Below, piece by piece: positions 36,681 to 48,588 of a stretch of 64,000 nt of DNA. The notes beneath the pieces were generated by a model. That model had not been told where the DNA came from. It was given only the letters and a program-made list of their open reading frames with translations, and ran no database searches. A program made the position numbers and the translations under genes. The DNA is from an uncultured Gammaproteobacteria bacterium (GTDB lineage: Bacteria; Pseudomonadota; Gammaproteobacteria; UBA4575). The stretch lies in the NCBI GenBank assembly GCA_951812785.1, contig OX638335.1:1019501-1083500 (forward strand), in the 5' to 3' direction. The number at the start of each line of letters is the position of its first letter. Positions within the stretch are counted from its first letter, which is position 1.

Positions 36681-37444
36681 ATGAATACACATAAACTTTG
36701 CATTGCGCCAATGATGGAATGGACCGATCGCCACTATCGCTATCTGGTGCGGCTGATGACCAAACAGACATGCCTATATACAGAAATGGTTACTAGCGGT
36801 GCTCTGATTCATGGTGATCGTGAACGATTTCTCAAATTTGATGAACGTGAACATCCAATAGCGCTTCAACTAGGTGGTAGTGAACCAGCCGAGATGGCGC
36901 AATCTGCTAAGTGGGGTGAGGGAGCAGGCTATGACGAAATCAATATATTGGCGTGTGTTTAATGCGTGAACCCAAGCAAGTGGCTAATTGTATTGTTGCT
37001 ATGCGCGAGCATGTGGATATTCCAGTAACAGTTAAGTGTCGAATTGTCGTAGATAATAGATGATAGTTATGAATTCTTGGTTGAGTTCGTTGATACAATT
37101 ATTGCAGCAGGGTGTGAAACATTAATTGTTCATGCACGTAAAGCCTGGTTAAAAGGATTGAACCCAAAACAAAATCATGAAATTCCTGAGCTAGATTATG
37201 AACGTGTTTATACACTTAAAAAAATTACCCTGATTTGAATATTATTAACGGCGGTATCAATTCAATTGAGCAAATGAAAAAGCATTTGCAGTTTGTTGAT
37301 GGCGCCATGATTGGTCGACAAGCATATAAACACCCAGAATTTTTGCTGAAAGTAGATCAAGAGATATATAAATCAAGTGATGCTCAAAACACATCGATGA
37401 ATGAAATTATTTCAGAGTATGCAGATTACGTAGAACGAATTTAA
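36681..37444 (+). pseudogene. dusA: tRNA-dihydrouridine synthase A, deleted and truncated
   Basis: ATG 36681 gives the FMN-binding start 'LCIAPMMEWTDRHYRYLVRL', 'TEMVTSGALIHGDRERFLKF' and 'HPIALQLGGSEPAEMAQS', ending 'YDEINILACV' where the catalytic Cys segment (Gly-Cys-Pro-Ser ...) should follow. That segment is deleted and the frame shifts: 'CLMREPKQVANCIVAMREHV', then stops, '[20 protein letters not shown]', then 'INGGINSIEQMKKHLQFVDG' and 'AMIGRQAYKHPEFLL'. It stops at 37444, about 60 residues short, next to the truncated left side of IS481 copy C. DusA reduces uridines 20/20a in tRNA. Dead. Confidence 0.92.
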
Positions 37445-37467
37445 ATCTATGACTAAGCATATTCTAA

Positions 37468-38500
37468 CTTCATACTAACAATCCAATCATTAAACACAAG
37501 GCGGGCTTGCTCAACTTAGCAGAAGAACTGGGCAACGTATCTAGCGCCTGTCAAGTCATGGGGGTGTCGCGAGACACATTCTATCGTTATCAACAGCGGG
37601 TTGAAGAAGGTGGCATTGACTCACGGATTGACAAGAGTCGTAGAACAGCCAATAGTAAAAACCGTGTGGATGAACCCACAGCACATGCAGGGGTTACGTC
37701 AGCGATTGAACAGCCCGCGGTTGGGCAACATCGAAGCAGCAATGAACTGGTGTGTTGATCGCTGGTAGCGGTGTGCGTTGCGTTTGGCTGCGCCATCATC
37801 GAGAGCACTTCAAGAAACGACTCAAAGCACTCGAAGAAGAAATTGCCAAGGAGGGCATTATCTTAAGCGATGCACAGATCGCCGCCCTTGAGAAACAGGA
37901 TGACGAGGCCTGTGGTGAGATTGACACGGCACATCCTGGTGACCTAGGCCACCTCAAAGGTGTTGGTCGGCTATACCCGCAAACGTTCGTAGACACCTAC
38001 AGCAAGATCGCCTTTGCGGCACTTTACACGACTAAGACGCCGATTACCGCCGCAGACCTACTCTTTGATGAGGTGCTACCGTTTTTTGAAAAGCATGCCT
38101 TGCCGATGCTACGTAGTTTAACCGACAGAGGCACAGAATATTGTGGGCGCGTGGAGCATCATGACGATCGGTGATACCTGGCCATTAACGACATTGATCA
38201 CCGCAACACCCATGGCATCTGTGAGCGCTTTGATAAAACCATTCTGAATGAGTTTTATCAAATTACCTTCAGGAAAAAACGGTACTCAACCAGGGAGGAT
38301 TGACCAAAAGATCAAGACAACTGGATAGAAACTGATCACAATGAACGCACTCATCAAGGCAACATGGGCGGTGGTAGCACACCCATGGACAGGTTAATGG
38401 ATGGTAAATTGATTTGGGCTGAAAAGAATTTAGCTCACATCTAAACTGACAGACTCCTATCAATAACCGGTAACGGTACGATCAGGTCTGAGCTACTACA
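37468..38500 (+). mobile_element. IS481-family insertion sequence, copy C, left end missing
   Basis: Homology to the other copies begins at CTTCATACTAAC (37468), so about 120 bp, including the whole left inverted repeat and the transposase start codon, are gone. The right end TACA is at 38500. The neighbour on the left, dusA, is also missing its 3' end, so one deletion removed both. Confidence 0.9.
37471..38444 (+). pseudogene. IS481 transposase, copy C
   Basis: Start codon lost. The two shared frames are present ('LLNLAEELGNVSSACQVMGV' and 'VLIAGSGVRCVWLRHHREHF'), with the shared frame break, core deletion and TGA after 'HHDDR'. After that TGA the frame is clean to a second TGA ('YSTRED-stop-PKDQDNWIE') and then to the true end 'IWAEKNLAHI', making it the best-preserved C-terminal part ('THGICERFDKTILNEFYQ' holds the catalytic Glu region). 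Confidence 0.85.
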
Positions 38501-38507
38501 TCTAAAG

Positions 38508-39152
38508 TTAACCGCTAGTGCTGCAAACCAAATTAGTTGCCCACTCAGGCAGTGAATTTATCTTTTTTAAATAGTGCAAATCCTTGATAGTATCTATGTC
38601 AGAAATTTTATCTAAAGCTTTAATCCTGCACCCATGCTTGGATGCTGAGGTTTGAGTTTGATTGAATACTTTGGACGACCCCCAGGATATGTTGTTGAAT
38701 AAGAAAGCATGTTGTTTCTGCATGCCTATTAATGCGTATCCGCCATCAATGGTAGGCCCTAATACAACATCATTAACTGCTGTTAATTCTTTAAATGCTT
38801 TAGATACATAGTCGACATCAAGTGTTAAGCAGTCTGAACCTATCAATACAACACGTTGTGTTTTTTTTAATTCCTGATTAATTGCATTACACATTCTTTT
38901 ACCCAGGCCAAAGCCTGATTGTTGTTTAATAATAATGCCTCGCGGATACAAGTGTCTAACCTTATCAGTATGTGTTGTATAGACTATCAAATTAAACTCC
39001 AAGTTTAATTTGAATTGGCTAGTTGCATGTGCAGTTAATTTTTTATGCAAAAATAAACATTTTCTGTGTGATAAATCTGGCCACATGCGCGTTTTCACGC
39101 GACATACTTGTGGTGTTTTAGTAAAAATTATTAATGTGTTACCAAATCGCAT
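38508..39152 (-). CDS. TIGR04282/DUF2064-type glycosyltransferase (arsenosugar-biosynthesis-associated family)
   Basis: 214 residues. 'LIIFTKTPQVCRVKTRM' at the N terminus is the Ile-Phe-x-Lys-x-Pro-x-x-Gly-x-x-Lys-Thr-Arg nucleotide-binding motif (here Cys instead of Gly), 'VVLIGSDCLTLDVDYVSKAF' the Gly-(Ser/Thr)-Asp-(Cys)-Pro-like site (Leu instead of Pro), and 'DVVLGPTIDGGYALIGM' the family core. These enzymes are usually paired with the TIGR04283 glycosyltransferase, which is the neighbour here, 3 bp upstream. The arsenosugar label comes from family naming; no arsenic genes are visible. IS481 copy C ends 7 bp after its stop. Confidence 0.85.
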   Translation of the reverse strand: MRFGNTLIIFTKTPQVCRVKTRMWPDLSHRKCLFLHKKLTAHATSQFKLNLEFNLIVYTTHTDKVRHLYPRGIIIKQQSGFGLGKRMCNAINQELKKTQRVVLIGSDCLTLDVDYVSKAFKELTAVNDVVLGPTIDGGYALIGMQKQHAFLFNNISWGSSKVFNQTQTSASKHGCRIKALDKISDIDTIKDLHYLKKINSLPEWATNLVCSTSG

Positions 39153-39155
39153 ACG

Positions 39156-39848
39156 TTATTTGTAATAACATTGATAAAGTTGTTTTGGTGGTACACCAAA
39201 GAAATATAACAATCTATATTTCCACATTCTGAGAATTGTTTGAATGATTCCTTTGCTTTCCCAATAACGTACCGAAGTAATGACAGGCGCTTTAATTAGG
39301 TTTGCGCGTCCAAGGTTTGATTTAAGCGCTTTGGATAAATAAATATCTTCCATCAACGGATGCTCAATCATTCTATCTACATGTTTCATAAACTCATTTT
39401 TTGTGACAAATATTGCTTGATCGCCTGTCGCGATACTAGTGATTCTAGAACGTAGATTCATCATGATTTGAACAAGCTTGAAGATCGGTTTATTTGAATT
39501 CAAGCTCACATTGAATCGACCCCAATAATCTAATTTGGTTGGCTTGGTTATCATAGATTCAAATCCATACGGTAACTTTGTATCTACATGTAAAAACAGT
39601 AATAACTCACATGTGTCATCTACATTAGATCCACCGCAACTCAATTGCGCACCACGCCCGCTTATAGGTGATGTAATCACTACTCTGTGATCATTATCTT
39701 TTAAAGTCTGTACGGTGTGATCTGTGCTGCCACCATCTACAAACAATACATTGCACTTGCTTGTTAGTGAATTTAGATAGTTAATATTATTTCGTATGGC
39801 TAATTCTTCATTGAGCACAGGAATAATGATTGTGATAGTTGGGGGCAA
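39156..39848 (-). CDS. TIGR04283-type family 2 glycosyltransferase
   Basis: 230 residues, GT-A fold. 'ITIIIPVLNEELAIRNNINY' is the GT2 start, 'VLFVDGGSTDHTVQTL' holds the nucleotide-binding Asp, 'LLFLHVDTKLP' contains the metal-binding His-x-Asp typical of this subfamily, and 'WGRFNVSL', 'TGDQAIFVTKNEF' follow. Probably membrane-associated through the C-terminal 'RLLYFFGVPPKQLYQ'. Operon partner of the DUF2064 protein. Intact. Confidence 0.88.
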   Translation of the reverse strand: MPPTITIIIPVLNEELAIRNNINYLNSLTSKCNVLFVDGGSTDHTVQTLKDNDHRVVITSPISGRGAQLSCGGSNVDDTCELLLFLHVDTKLPYGFESMITKPTKLDYWGRFNVSLNSNKPIFKLVQIMMNLRSRITSIATGDQAIFVTKNEFMKHVDRMIEHPLMEDIYLSKALKSNLGRANLIKAPVITSVRYWESKGIIQTILRMWKYRLLYFFGVPPKQLYQCYYK

Positions 39849-39970
39849 TTTGTTAGACGGCGCTCTGATTGTTGAATCTATTATTTAACATAATATACAT
39901 TATGCGAACTTATAGTTGGGGGGCGTTAAATCAATGTTTTTAGCTGTAGCGATAAGCACAATTTATTTAA

Positions 39971-41217
39971 TTACATTATTAATTTAGAATTTTTTAGACC
40001 AACTAACACCAACTGTTGCATTTCAAGTTCAATTGTTTGAGTGGGGTTAAAAGCATTAACACCTTCTACTGATTCTTTTAGTCCATGCATCAACAAAAAG
40101 CTTACTTCGCTGTCATCATTGAGCACACGCGTGTAGCCTACTGTAATATGGTCTTCAATTACGCCTGGAGCAGGAATATTAAACAACACTTGATCGCTAC
40201 TAATTGGTTGATCTGAATGACTGTAACCTAAACGGAATATATTTTGTTTTGATTGTTCCCACTGCATACCAAATTTCAGGACATTAATATTCTTCCAACC
40301 AAAACCGCCGCCATTATTACCCCCTAGACAACTTTCAACATCTGTTCCACCCATACCTCCTGAGGGGCATACAAATAAATTTTGGATGTCGTTACTAATT
40401 GCTTCAACTTCTTCATACCAGATGCGTTGAAAATCAAATAACAAAGCAAGATTATTAGTAGGATGAAAAGCAAAGCCTGCCAAGAATGTCGGAGGAATAT
40501 CAAAGTCTCCATCTTCAGCGAACAGGTCTGAGTATTTCTCGAACTCATTCATGTAAATTTTACAATGCCAAAATCAATTACATCAGCAATATTCTTTATT
40601 AGAGCGCCAATTTGTATACCACCACCAAAAGAATAGTCTTCACCATTACCTGTTAAGTCATCTGCTGGCGTAGTTAAGCCATTCGCTCTGAATCCTTGCA
40701 CAACAAAAAGTGGACTATGAATAAATTGAAGAACATTTGAAATAAATCGACACCTGCAGTAGTCCCTGCTCCAAATGTACCGGGGAACTGCGTGCCTGCT
40801 CCCCTCATGCCAGTTGGATCAAGTGATACTGAACCTCCATTATAATTTGTATTCAACCCCCCGTTTAGATAGAGAGACAATCCAATAGATGTGCGATCTG
40901 AAATCTCTTTGTTGATGCCAAAACTAGGAATTAGGAACCATTTATCACCACTAATTTCAGAATCAGACCCAATAGTAAATGCTCCCCCTCCTCCATTAGC
41001 CATACTGTCCGATGATGAGTAATCTCGATCAAGGAAAAAATAAGGTAGCACCTATATCAAATCGATTGCCAACAAACGCCATTCCTGCTGGATTAGTTGC
41101 ACCAGCCATTGCTTTATTCTTGATGCCTGTACCATGAGAAAAATAACCATTTGTTGCTCCAGAAATTACAGGAACAACCAAAATAATAGTTGTTAAAACA
41201 AATCTCATTATTTTCAT
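39971..41217 (-). pseudogene. FadL/OmpP1-family outer-membrane transport protein, frameshifted
   Basis: From ATG 41217: signal peptide 'MKIMRFVLTTIILVVPVISG' then the FadL hatch start 'ATNGYFSHGTGIKNKAMAGA'. The frame breaks near 41040 ('GATLFFP' / 'DRDYSSSDSMANGGGGAF'), again near 40735 ('GVDLFQM' / 'VQGFRANGLTTPADDLTGNG' and 'EDYSFGGGIQIGALIKNIAD'), and returns at 'MNEFEKYSDLFAEDGDFDIP' to run to 'VGLKNSKLIM' at 39971. These barrels import hydrophobic substrates such as long-chain fatty acids. Three indels and otherwise good conservation indicate a recent loss. Confidence 0.9.
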
Positions 41218-41429
41218 AACCGTTTCTCTTAAACCAATTCATTACTCTTGATAGTATAATATTTCACGGGAAAATAATCACACTGTAATGCAGTATAATT
41301 GATACACGTCAGATGATTAAAAATTTTAGAATTTAGTAGGAATATAACTTTGTAAGTTGCCTAGATTAATTTTATTCAACCTATGAAGCTACTGGCAATA
41401 AATAATATGCGTAATTGTATTAAAAACTG

Positions 41430-41815
41430 ATGCTTATTAAATTACGGCGCTCAATTTACTTATCAGTTTATCTGTTAACAGTATTGCCTGCCGTTTCTTT
41501 GGCGAATAACAGCGATTTCTATTTAAATTTAACCAAACAAGAGTCTGAGTGGATAAACTATAAGGGTTGCTCCTGATATTTCTTGGCCACCTATTTGAAT
41601 GGCTTGATGACGATAATCAGTACCGAGGTATTGCTGCAGACTAATTACTTGGACGGAGTAAAAGGCTTAATCGGGATCTATCACCGGTTGAAAGTACCGC
41701 CTCATGGTGTACGTGGCATGTTGCTACGTCATAAGATGCCGTTTTATAAAGGGGGCATACCACCATTGCTATTGAGCCGAAAACAGACACCTTATATTAT
41801 GATCGACTAAATTCA
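41430..41815 (+). pseudogene. remnant of a periplasmic substrate-binding (SBP_bac_3-type) sensor domain
   Basis: ATG 41430 opens a signal peptide (MLIKLRRSIYLSVYLLTVLP) and then 'NLTKQESEWINYKG'. Two frame changes later the sequence reads 'VAPDISWPP' and 'FEWLDDDNQYRGIAAD'. Together this is the start of the family-3 sensor domain found in front of GGDEF or histidine-kinase modules (Leu-(Thr)-x-x-Glu-x-x-Trp-(Leu/Ile) ... Asp-x-x-Trp-Pro-Pro-(Phe) ... Tyr-x-Gly-Ile-x-Ala-Asp). The signalling part is absent. It stops before tRNA-Glu. Confidence 0.65.
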
Positions 41816-41921
41816 AAATTAGATCATAATACCAAATAGAATTGGCTAAATAGCAACCAACTATTGAAACGCTAGATACTAAATCTGGAAAGTTCTTTAG
41901 CGTAAAGTTTATTATATAAGA

Positions 41922-41997
41922 TGGCGTCCCCAAGGGGATTCGAACCCCTGTTGTCGCCGTGAAAGGGCGATGTCCTAGGCCTCTAGACGATGGGGAC
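41922..41997 (-). tRNA. tRNA-Glu (anticodon TTC)
   Basis: 76 nt on the minus strand: GTCCCCA acceptor pairs with TGGGGAC, followed by GCCA. The anticodon loop CCTTTCACG presents TTC. T arm AGGGGTTCGAATCCCCT. CCA is encoded. Confidence 0.98.
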
Positions 41998-42489
41998 AAT
42001 TTGATCGCTGTATCGTAGAGTGCACTGCATTTCTACAGTGCTTATGGGCCGCGAACATTACGTTAAAACAGGCACTTATGTCAAGTACGAAGATAACTTT
42101 ACTGCTCCAAAGCCTGATTACGGCTCTCAAATCACCCACGCCTTACATTCTGATTCTGTCTCTCTTGATTATGTGTTTTACCTGTGCGATTTGTATGATC
42201 TGTACACACAAAAAGTTGGCCTTTAAGGCACAATGTACAAGTGAGTACTCAAACAGCCAAGGATGAGACCCTAGGCTTCAAATCTAAGCAATAATTTTGA
42301 CCAAGAGCCCCTCTTCCCTAGCCAAATCAAATTTTGTTGCTTATGAGGCTAAAATTTAGCACAGACGCTCTCGCGCTTTAAAAACCTACACATCATTGGA
42401 TTCAAATTTATTTGTTTTTAGCTCGTCGATATATAACAAGCTACTGTGAATCAAAAAATTATTTAATTGCGTAGTTAGGCGTATTGGAC
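41998..42489. other. intergenic region without a supported gene
   Basis: About 490 bp between tRNA-Glu and tonB. Two short overlapping frames (42020-42226, 42078-42266) exist but lack a ribosome-binding site or family features. Nothing else recognised. Confidence 0.5.
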
Positions 42490-43182
42490 TTAATTCTTAT
42501 TAATCAAGCTAAAATTAACGGGAATACTATATTCCAACTCGGTTTTATCTCCAATTAACGCCTCTGGAGGTGCGGGCATAGGTGATGCACGTTCTAACAT
42601 TTTAATCGCAGCAGTATTTAAACTGCGGTGTTCTGAAGGCTTAACTAGTTGATGGCGTAGAAGGCACCCTTCTCTATCTATGACAAATTGTATCGTCACA
42701 TTACCTTGCTGGTTTCTTTTGCGGGAAAGAGTGGGATATTTTTTATGTCGCTCCAACCACTTTGCAAGCTTGATATAATAAAGTACCTTTTCATTTTTTA
42801 AAGCAGTACTTTTTACAGCTTGCTTAATTGTATTGCTTTGCTTTTTTGCCGAATTGACAGGCGCAATTTTTGGAGGGGCTATTATAGGTTTAGGTTGTAC
42901 AACTAATTTCGGTTTGGAGATTTTCGCTATTTCTACAACAGGTTTAGGCTTAGATGGTGCTACAGTAGCACTTATTGTGGATGCAGGTTTTTCTATGATA
43001 GGTGTTGATTTTAATTTTATTAACCCTATCACAATTTCATTACCGCTATCTTCATTGTGATTTTGTGAGTGCGTTTCTTCCTGTTTATAATTCATTAGCA
43101 AAATCGCATGAAATAATATAGCCAGCCCAAACGTCAGCCACCAATGATACGGCTTTATAATAAAGCTATTGTCAGTCATCAA
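42490..43182 (-). CDS. tonB: TonB-family energy transducer
   Basis: 230 residues. One N-terminal membrane anchor ('WWLTFGLAILFHAILLMNY') is followed by a Pro/Lys-rich spacer ('PSKPKPVVEIAKISKPKLVV') that spans the periplasm and a C-terminal TonB domain ('WLERHKKYPTLSRKRNQQGN' with the Tyr-Pro motif, 'VTIQFVIDREGCLLRHQLVK'). It passes proton-motive energy to outer-membrane receptors. Last gene of the exbB-exbD-exbD-tonB operon. Intact. Confidence 0.93.
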   Translation of the reverse strand: MMTDNSFIIKPYHWWLTFGLAILFHAILLMNYKQEETHSQNHNEDSGNEIVIGLIKLKSTPIIEKPASTISATVAPSKPKPVVEIAKISKPKLVVQPKPIIAPPKIAPVNSAKKQSNTIKQAVKSTALKNEKVLYYIKLAKWLERHKKYPTLSRKRNQQGNVTIQFVIDREGCLLRHQLVKPSEHRSLNTAAIKMLERASPMPAPPEALIGDKTELEYSIPVNFSLINKN

Positions 43183-43185
43183 CTG

Positions 43186-43587
43186 TCACTTAGATGCACT
43201 TGTCATAATATTTATTGCTTTTAAGTTGCTCTCACTTAAACGTTCTAGTAATTCAACGATACGTAGCGCTTCAACTCCGGCATCTGGCTTTAATTGGACC
43301 TTATTATTAGGATTGTTGGTCAAATAATCATTAATTATTGTCGGCAATAATTCGTCAGATACCCTATCCTGGTTGATCGCAAGCTCACCTTGTTGATTAA
43401 CGACCACAGTAAGAACTTGCTGATCCGCTAAAGATTCATTGTGAGCAACAGTAGGAGTTATTGAAAATAACTCCGGCGATGAAAATGCGCCTGCTACCAT
43501 AAAAAAAATTAGCAGCAGAAATACCACATTTACAAGGGGGAGTAAATTTTCTAGCTCACGCTTAGGTGACTGCTCTGGAATATGCAT
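43186..43587 (-). CDS. exbD: ExbD/TolR-family biopolymer transport protein (second copy)
   Basis: 133 residues: short cytosolic start, one helix 'LLPLVNVVFLLLIFFMVAG', and a periplasmic domain. The proton-path aspartate normally present in this helix ('PLIDVVF') is Asn here ('PLVNVVF'), as in ExbD paralogues that pair with a second, Asp-bearing ExbD. The first paralogue, encoded just upstream, keeps the Asp. 3 bp to tonB. Intact. Confidence 0.9.
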   Translation of the reverse strand: MHIPEQSPKRELENLLPLVNVVFLLLIFFMVAGAFSSPELFSITPTVAHNESLADQQVLTVVVNQQGELAINQDRVSDELLPTIINDYLTNNPNNKVQLKPDAGVEALRIVELLERLSESNLKAINIMTSASK

Positions 43588-43590
43588 TAG

Positions 43591-43995
43591 TTATTTCTCA
43601 TTATCTTCAGGTTTCGATATAGATATATTATTGCCAGAAAAATTTTTTAGTAGATTCAAGACATCTACCATCAATTGCACATCAGTACCTTTTGTTGGTT
43701 GCACTACGATAGGATGATCAATGTCTTCACGTAGTTTTTTACGTATTTTTACAATAATTAATTCAAGAGGAAGTTTTTTGTCATTGAGGAAATATGATTT
43801 AGTTTGGTCGATAGTAATAATGCTGATTTTTTGGTGATCTACCTCTACATCACTGGCATTACTAACAGATAGTTCTATGTAGTGCCAACGAATAAAGTTC
43901 GATGCCAACATAAAAAATATCAACAAAATAAAAACCACATCGATAAGTGGTGTGAGATTAACTAATGATTTTTTACTTGATTGAGATAATTGCAT
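43591..43995 (-). CDS. exbD: ExbD/TolR-family biopolymer transport protein (first copy)
   Basis: 134 residues. The single helix 'NLTPLIDVVFILLIFFMLAS' carries the conserved aspartate of the proton path. The ATG overlaps the stop of exbB by one base. Works with ExbB as a proton-driven motor for TonB. Two ExbD copies in one operon are known in several gammaproteobacteria. Intact. Confidence 0.93.
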   Translation of the reverse strand: MQLSQSSKKSLVNLTPLIDVVFILLIFFMLASNFIRWHYIELSVSNASDVEVDHQKISIITIDQTKSYFLNDKKLPLELIIVKIRKKLREDIDHPIVVQPTKGTDVQLMVDVLNLLKNFSGNNISISKPEDNEK

Positions 43996-44651
43996 TACTT
44001 GGAATTAAGAATAACTTTAGCAGTGAAGATTTGCGTCATCGCATCTTCCATAGCTAATTTGAATTTCTCTATTCTATGTTCCAACCAATTTAGAGCAATA
44101 ATAGCAGGAATAGCCACTGCTAAACCCGCCGCGGTAGTTAATAGAGCTTCCCAAATACCACCAGATAATACTGCTGGATCAACAGCTGTGCCTGCGGACT
44201 CTAAGCGATGAAATGCTTCTATCATTCCGAGTACGGTTCCAAATAACCCGAGTAAAGGACTCAGCGCGGCAATAACTTCAATTATTCGTAGATAAGATCT
44301 CGCGTCTGCAAGTTTTAATGTAGCGATACGCATCACTTCCTCTCGGGCAATGCTACTCTCTGCATCTTGGGAATGTGCATGGGTTGCAGATTCAATTACC
44401 CTGGCAATTGGATTTTTAGATTGTTTGAGGATCTCCTGCATGGTTTTGGTATCATTATTCTTCCATGCGTTGATAGCAGGTTCTATAAATTCACGTCTTT
44501 CAAGTCGTAATGAAAAAAATTGCCAATTCTTAAGTAACAAGACAGCAAGACCAATTACTGACATGCCGATCAAGGCAATGACAACAGGGCCTCCAGCTTC
44601 TATCAGGGTGTTTACACGGCTGACGCTTACTTCGATATCTGTTGAATGCAT
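43995..44651 (-). CDS. exbB: ExbB/TolQ-family proton channel protein
   Basis: 218 residues with three membrane helices: 'VVIALIGMSVIGLAVLLL', 'VIAALSPLLGLFGTVLGMIE' and 'ALLTTAAGLAVAIPAIIALN'. The last two contain the MotA/TolQ/ExbB signature (Pro-Leu-Leu-Gly-Leu-Phe-Gly-Thr-Val and Thr-Ala-Ala-Gly-Leu). First gene of the TonB energy operon; about 260 bp separate it from the divergent HxlR fragment, so the promoter lies there. Intact. Confidence 0.93.
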   Translation of the reverse strand: MHSTDIEVSVSRVNTLIEAGGPVVIALIGMSVIGLAVLLLKNWQFFSLRLERREFIEPAINAWKNNDTKTMQEILKQSKNPIARVIESATHAHSQDAESSIAREEVMRIATLKLADARSYLRIIEVIAALSPLLGLFGTVLGMIEAFHRLESAGTAVDPAVLSGGIWEALLTTAAGLAVAIPAIIALNWLEHRIEKFKLAMEDAMTQIFTAKVILNSK

Positions 44652-44914
44652 AGTGTATGAGAGCGTAACTAGTTATTGTTTGGGTAGGGTTAGAATTCCT
44701 GCAGCGCGTACGATAGATCTTATGAGCCTATCAATTATCTAAGGAGTATTGATCATAACTCGCTTATTATACCTGTATTAGAATGTCGGTTGTAATGGTT
44801 TGCCCGATGACGCTTAAAATAAGAAAATTCCAGTTAATAACCCAGAACACAAATAGCAGACTAGTCCTAAAACTGTAGTAATTCCCCTATTGAAAACTAT
44901 TCACTAATTATTCC

Positions 44915-45383
44915 ATGAAAAAATATTACCAGTTCTGTCCTATTGCTACAGCAGCAGAAATTTTATGCGAAAAGTGGGTAATTTTAGTACTCAGAGAATT
45001 AATGATGGGGAGTACTCGTTTTAGGCAATTGCGTCGAGGATTACCTAAGATTTCACCAAGCATTCTTTCTCGCCGCCTCAAAACCCTTGAAGAGCAAGGA
45101 ATAATACTCCGCTCTAGAAGATCTGAAGGTAATGGTTATGAATATCACTTAACCGAGGCAGGAGAAGAATTGCGGCCTATTGTTTTAGGTTTTGGAGCAT
45201 GGGGGCACAAATGGGCAAAGAATAAAATTACCAGTGAAGATCTTGATGCAGGCTTTCTGTTATGGGATATGCGCCGACGTTTAAATGTCGAGTATTTTAA
45301 GAATAAACGAGTTGTGATTCATATAAAGATCTCTGATCAAAGTAACTATGATCGATACTGGTGGATGGTGATTGACAATAATG
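44915..45383 (+). pseudogene. N-terminal part of an HxlR-type transcriptional regulator, cut by IS481
   Basis: ATG 44915 gives a winged-helix HxlR domain: 'YYQFCPIATAAEILCEKWVI', 'LVLRELMMGSTRFRQLRRGL', 'ISPSILSRRLKTLEEQGIIL' and 'YHLTEAGEELRPIVLGFGAW'. After about 156 residues ('YDRYWWMVIDNN') the frame enters IS481 copy D. The rest of the protein is found at 27999-28213, 17 kb away, beginning 'NEIDLC'. Joined they would give about 224 residues, normal for HxlR proteins with a C-terminal SCP2-like domain. Confidence 0.9.
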
Positions 45384-47552
<2,169 letters not shown>

Positions 47553-47613
47553 CTACTAGACTATTCTAAATCGTGAATATTTTTATTAAATTTAGGGAAT
47601 TATATACTTACAT

Positions 47614-47662
47614 TGACCCCAGAATGATTATTTTTTGCGATAACCCTTGATTCCTGGGGTCA
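47614..47662 (+). repeat. 9-bp inverted repeat in front of the second IS1595 transposase
   Basis: TGACCCCAG (47614-47622) and CTGGGGTCA (47654-47662), ending two bases before ATG 47665. A transcript reading in from outside would fold this hairpin and could hide the start, a known way for insertion sequences to avoid activation by host promoters. Confidence 0.6.
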
Positions 47663-47664
47663 TT

Positions 47665-48582
47665 ATGAAAACAGCAAAAACAATATCGGTTAAAAAATTC
47701 TTTACCCTGTTCCCAGATGAGGCTACAGCAGTTTCATTTATAGAAAAACAGGTCTGGGGAAGTAATCAAAAATGCCCACATTGTGGTTCGCAAAGACACT
47801 ATCGCAAAGAAAAGATACATGGGCATAGGTGTTTAGACTGTAGAAAAAACTATACCGTAAGAATAGGTACTATATTTGAAAAGTCTAAACTGCCATTGCG
47901 TGATTGGTTGTTTGCTATGCATCTAATGCAAACAAGTCGCAAGGGTATATCAAGCCTCCAGTTAAGCAAAGAACTTGGTATTACCCAGAAGTCCGCTGGG
48001 TTTATGTTACACAGATTGCGTGAATCATGCAAAATGGGTAATGGTATATTGCAGGGCATTGTAGAGATTGATGAGACCTATATTGGCGGTAAAGAGGAAA
48101 ATAAACACGCCAACAAGAAACGCAAGGGCTCACAAGGCGGGAGTGGTAAAGCCATCGTACTAGGAATGCGTGAGCGCGGAGGGCGCGTAAAAGCCATGCA
48201 GATGCCAATGCCAGCAATAACACCCTAAACAAGGCATTACAGGGCCATATCAAGCATTCTGCTACCATCTGCACAGACGAATGGCGGGGCTATTCAAGCA
48301 TTAGTGGCGATACCCATCACAAGGTCAATCATTCAGCCAAGCAGTATGTTGACGGATTAGCCCATACTAACGGCATAGAAAGCGTATGGGCGGTATTAAA
48401 GCGGGGGTTCTACGGCACCTATCATCAATTTAGCACCAAACACCTAGATCGTTATGTTAATGAATTACCCTTGTAGGTTAAACAAGGGTAATTGTGCCAT
48501 TGATACCATAGATAGGATCAGTGCCTTGGTAAGGAATGCAGGCGATAAGAGATTAAGTTATAGGGAATTGATCGGGGATTAA
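47665..48582 (+). pseudogene. IS1595 transposase, two frameshifts
   Basis: ATG 47665 (MKTAKTISVKKFFTLFPDEA). Zinc ribbon 'KCPHCGSQRHYRKEKIHGHR' and 'CLDCRKNYTV', then 'EIDETYIGGKEENKH'. The first frame ends at 48228 ('MPMPAITP'); shifted by one base near 48208 it continues 'SATICTDEWRGYSSISGDTH' and 'NGIESVWAVLKRGFYGTYHQ'. A second shift near 48474 gives 'RLNKGNCAIDTIDRISALVR' to TAA 48582. Distinct from the first transposase (different N terminus), so the two elements are separate arrivals. The start region is inside a TGACCCCAG/CTGGGGTCA hairpin. Confidence 0.9.
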
Positions 48583-48588
48583 GGTGCT

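Noticed and set aside
38150-38310. In-frame TGA codons in IS481 read as selenocysteine or tryptophan
   Set aside because: The same gene has a frame break and lost catalytic segment, so rescue of TGA alone would not give an enzyme.
42020-42266. Two overlapping small frames after tRNA-Glu
   Set aside because: No ribosome-binding site, no recognisable family, overlapping frames; treated as noise.
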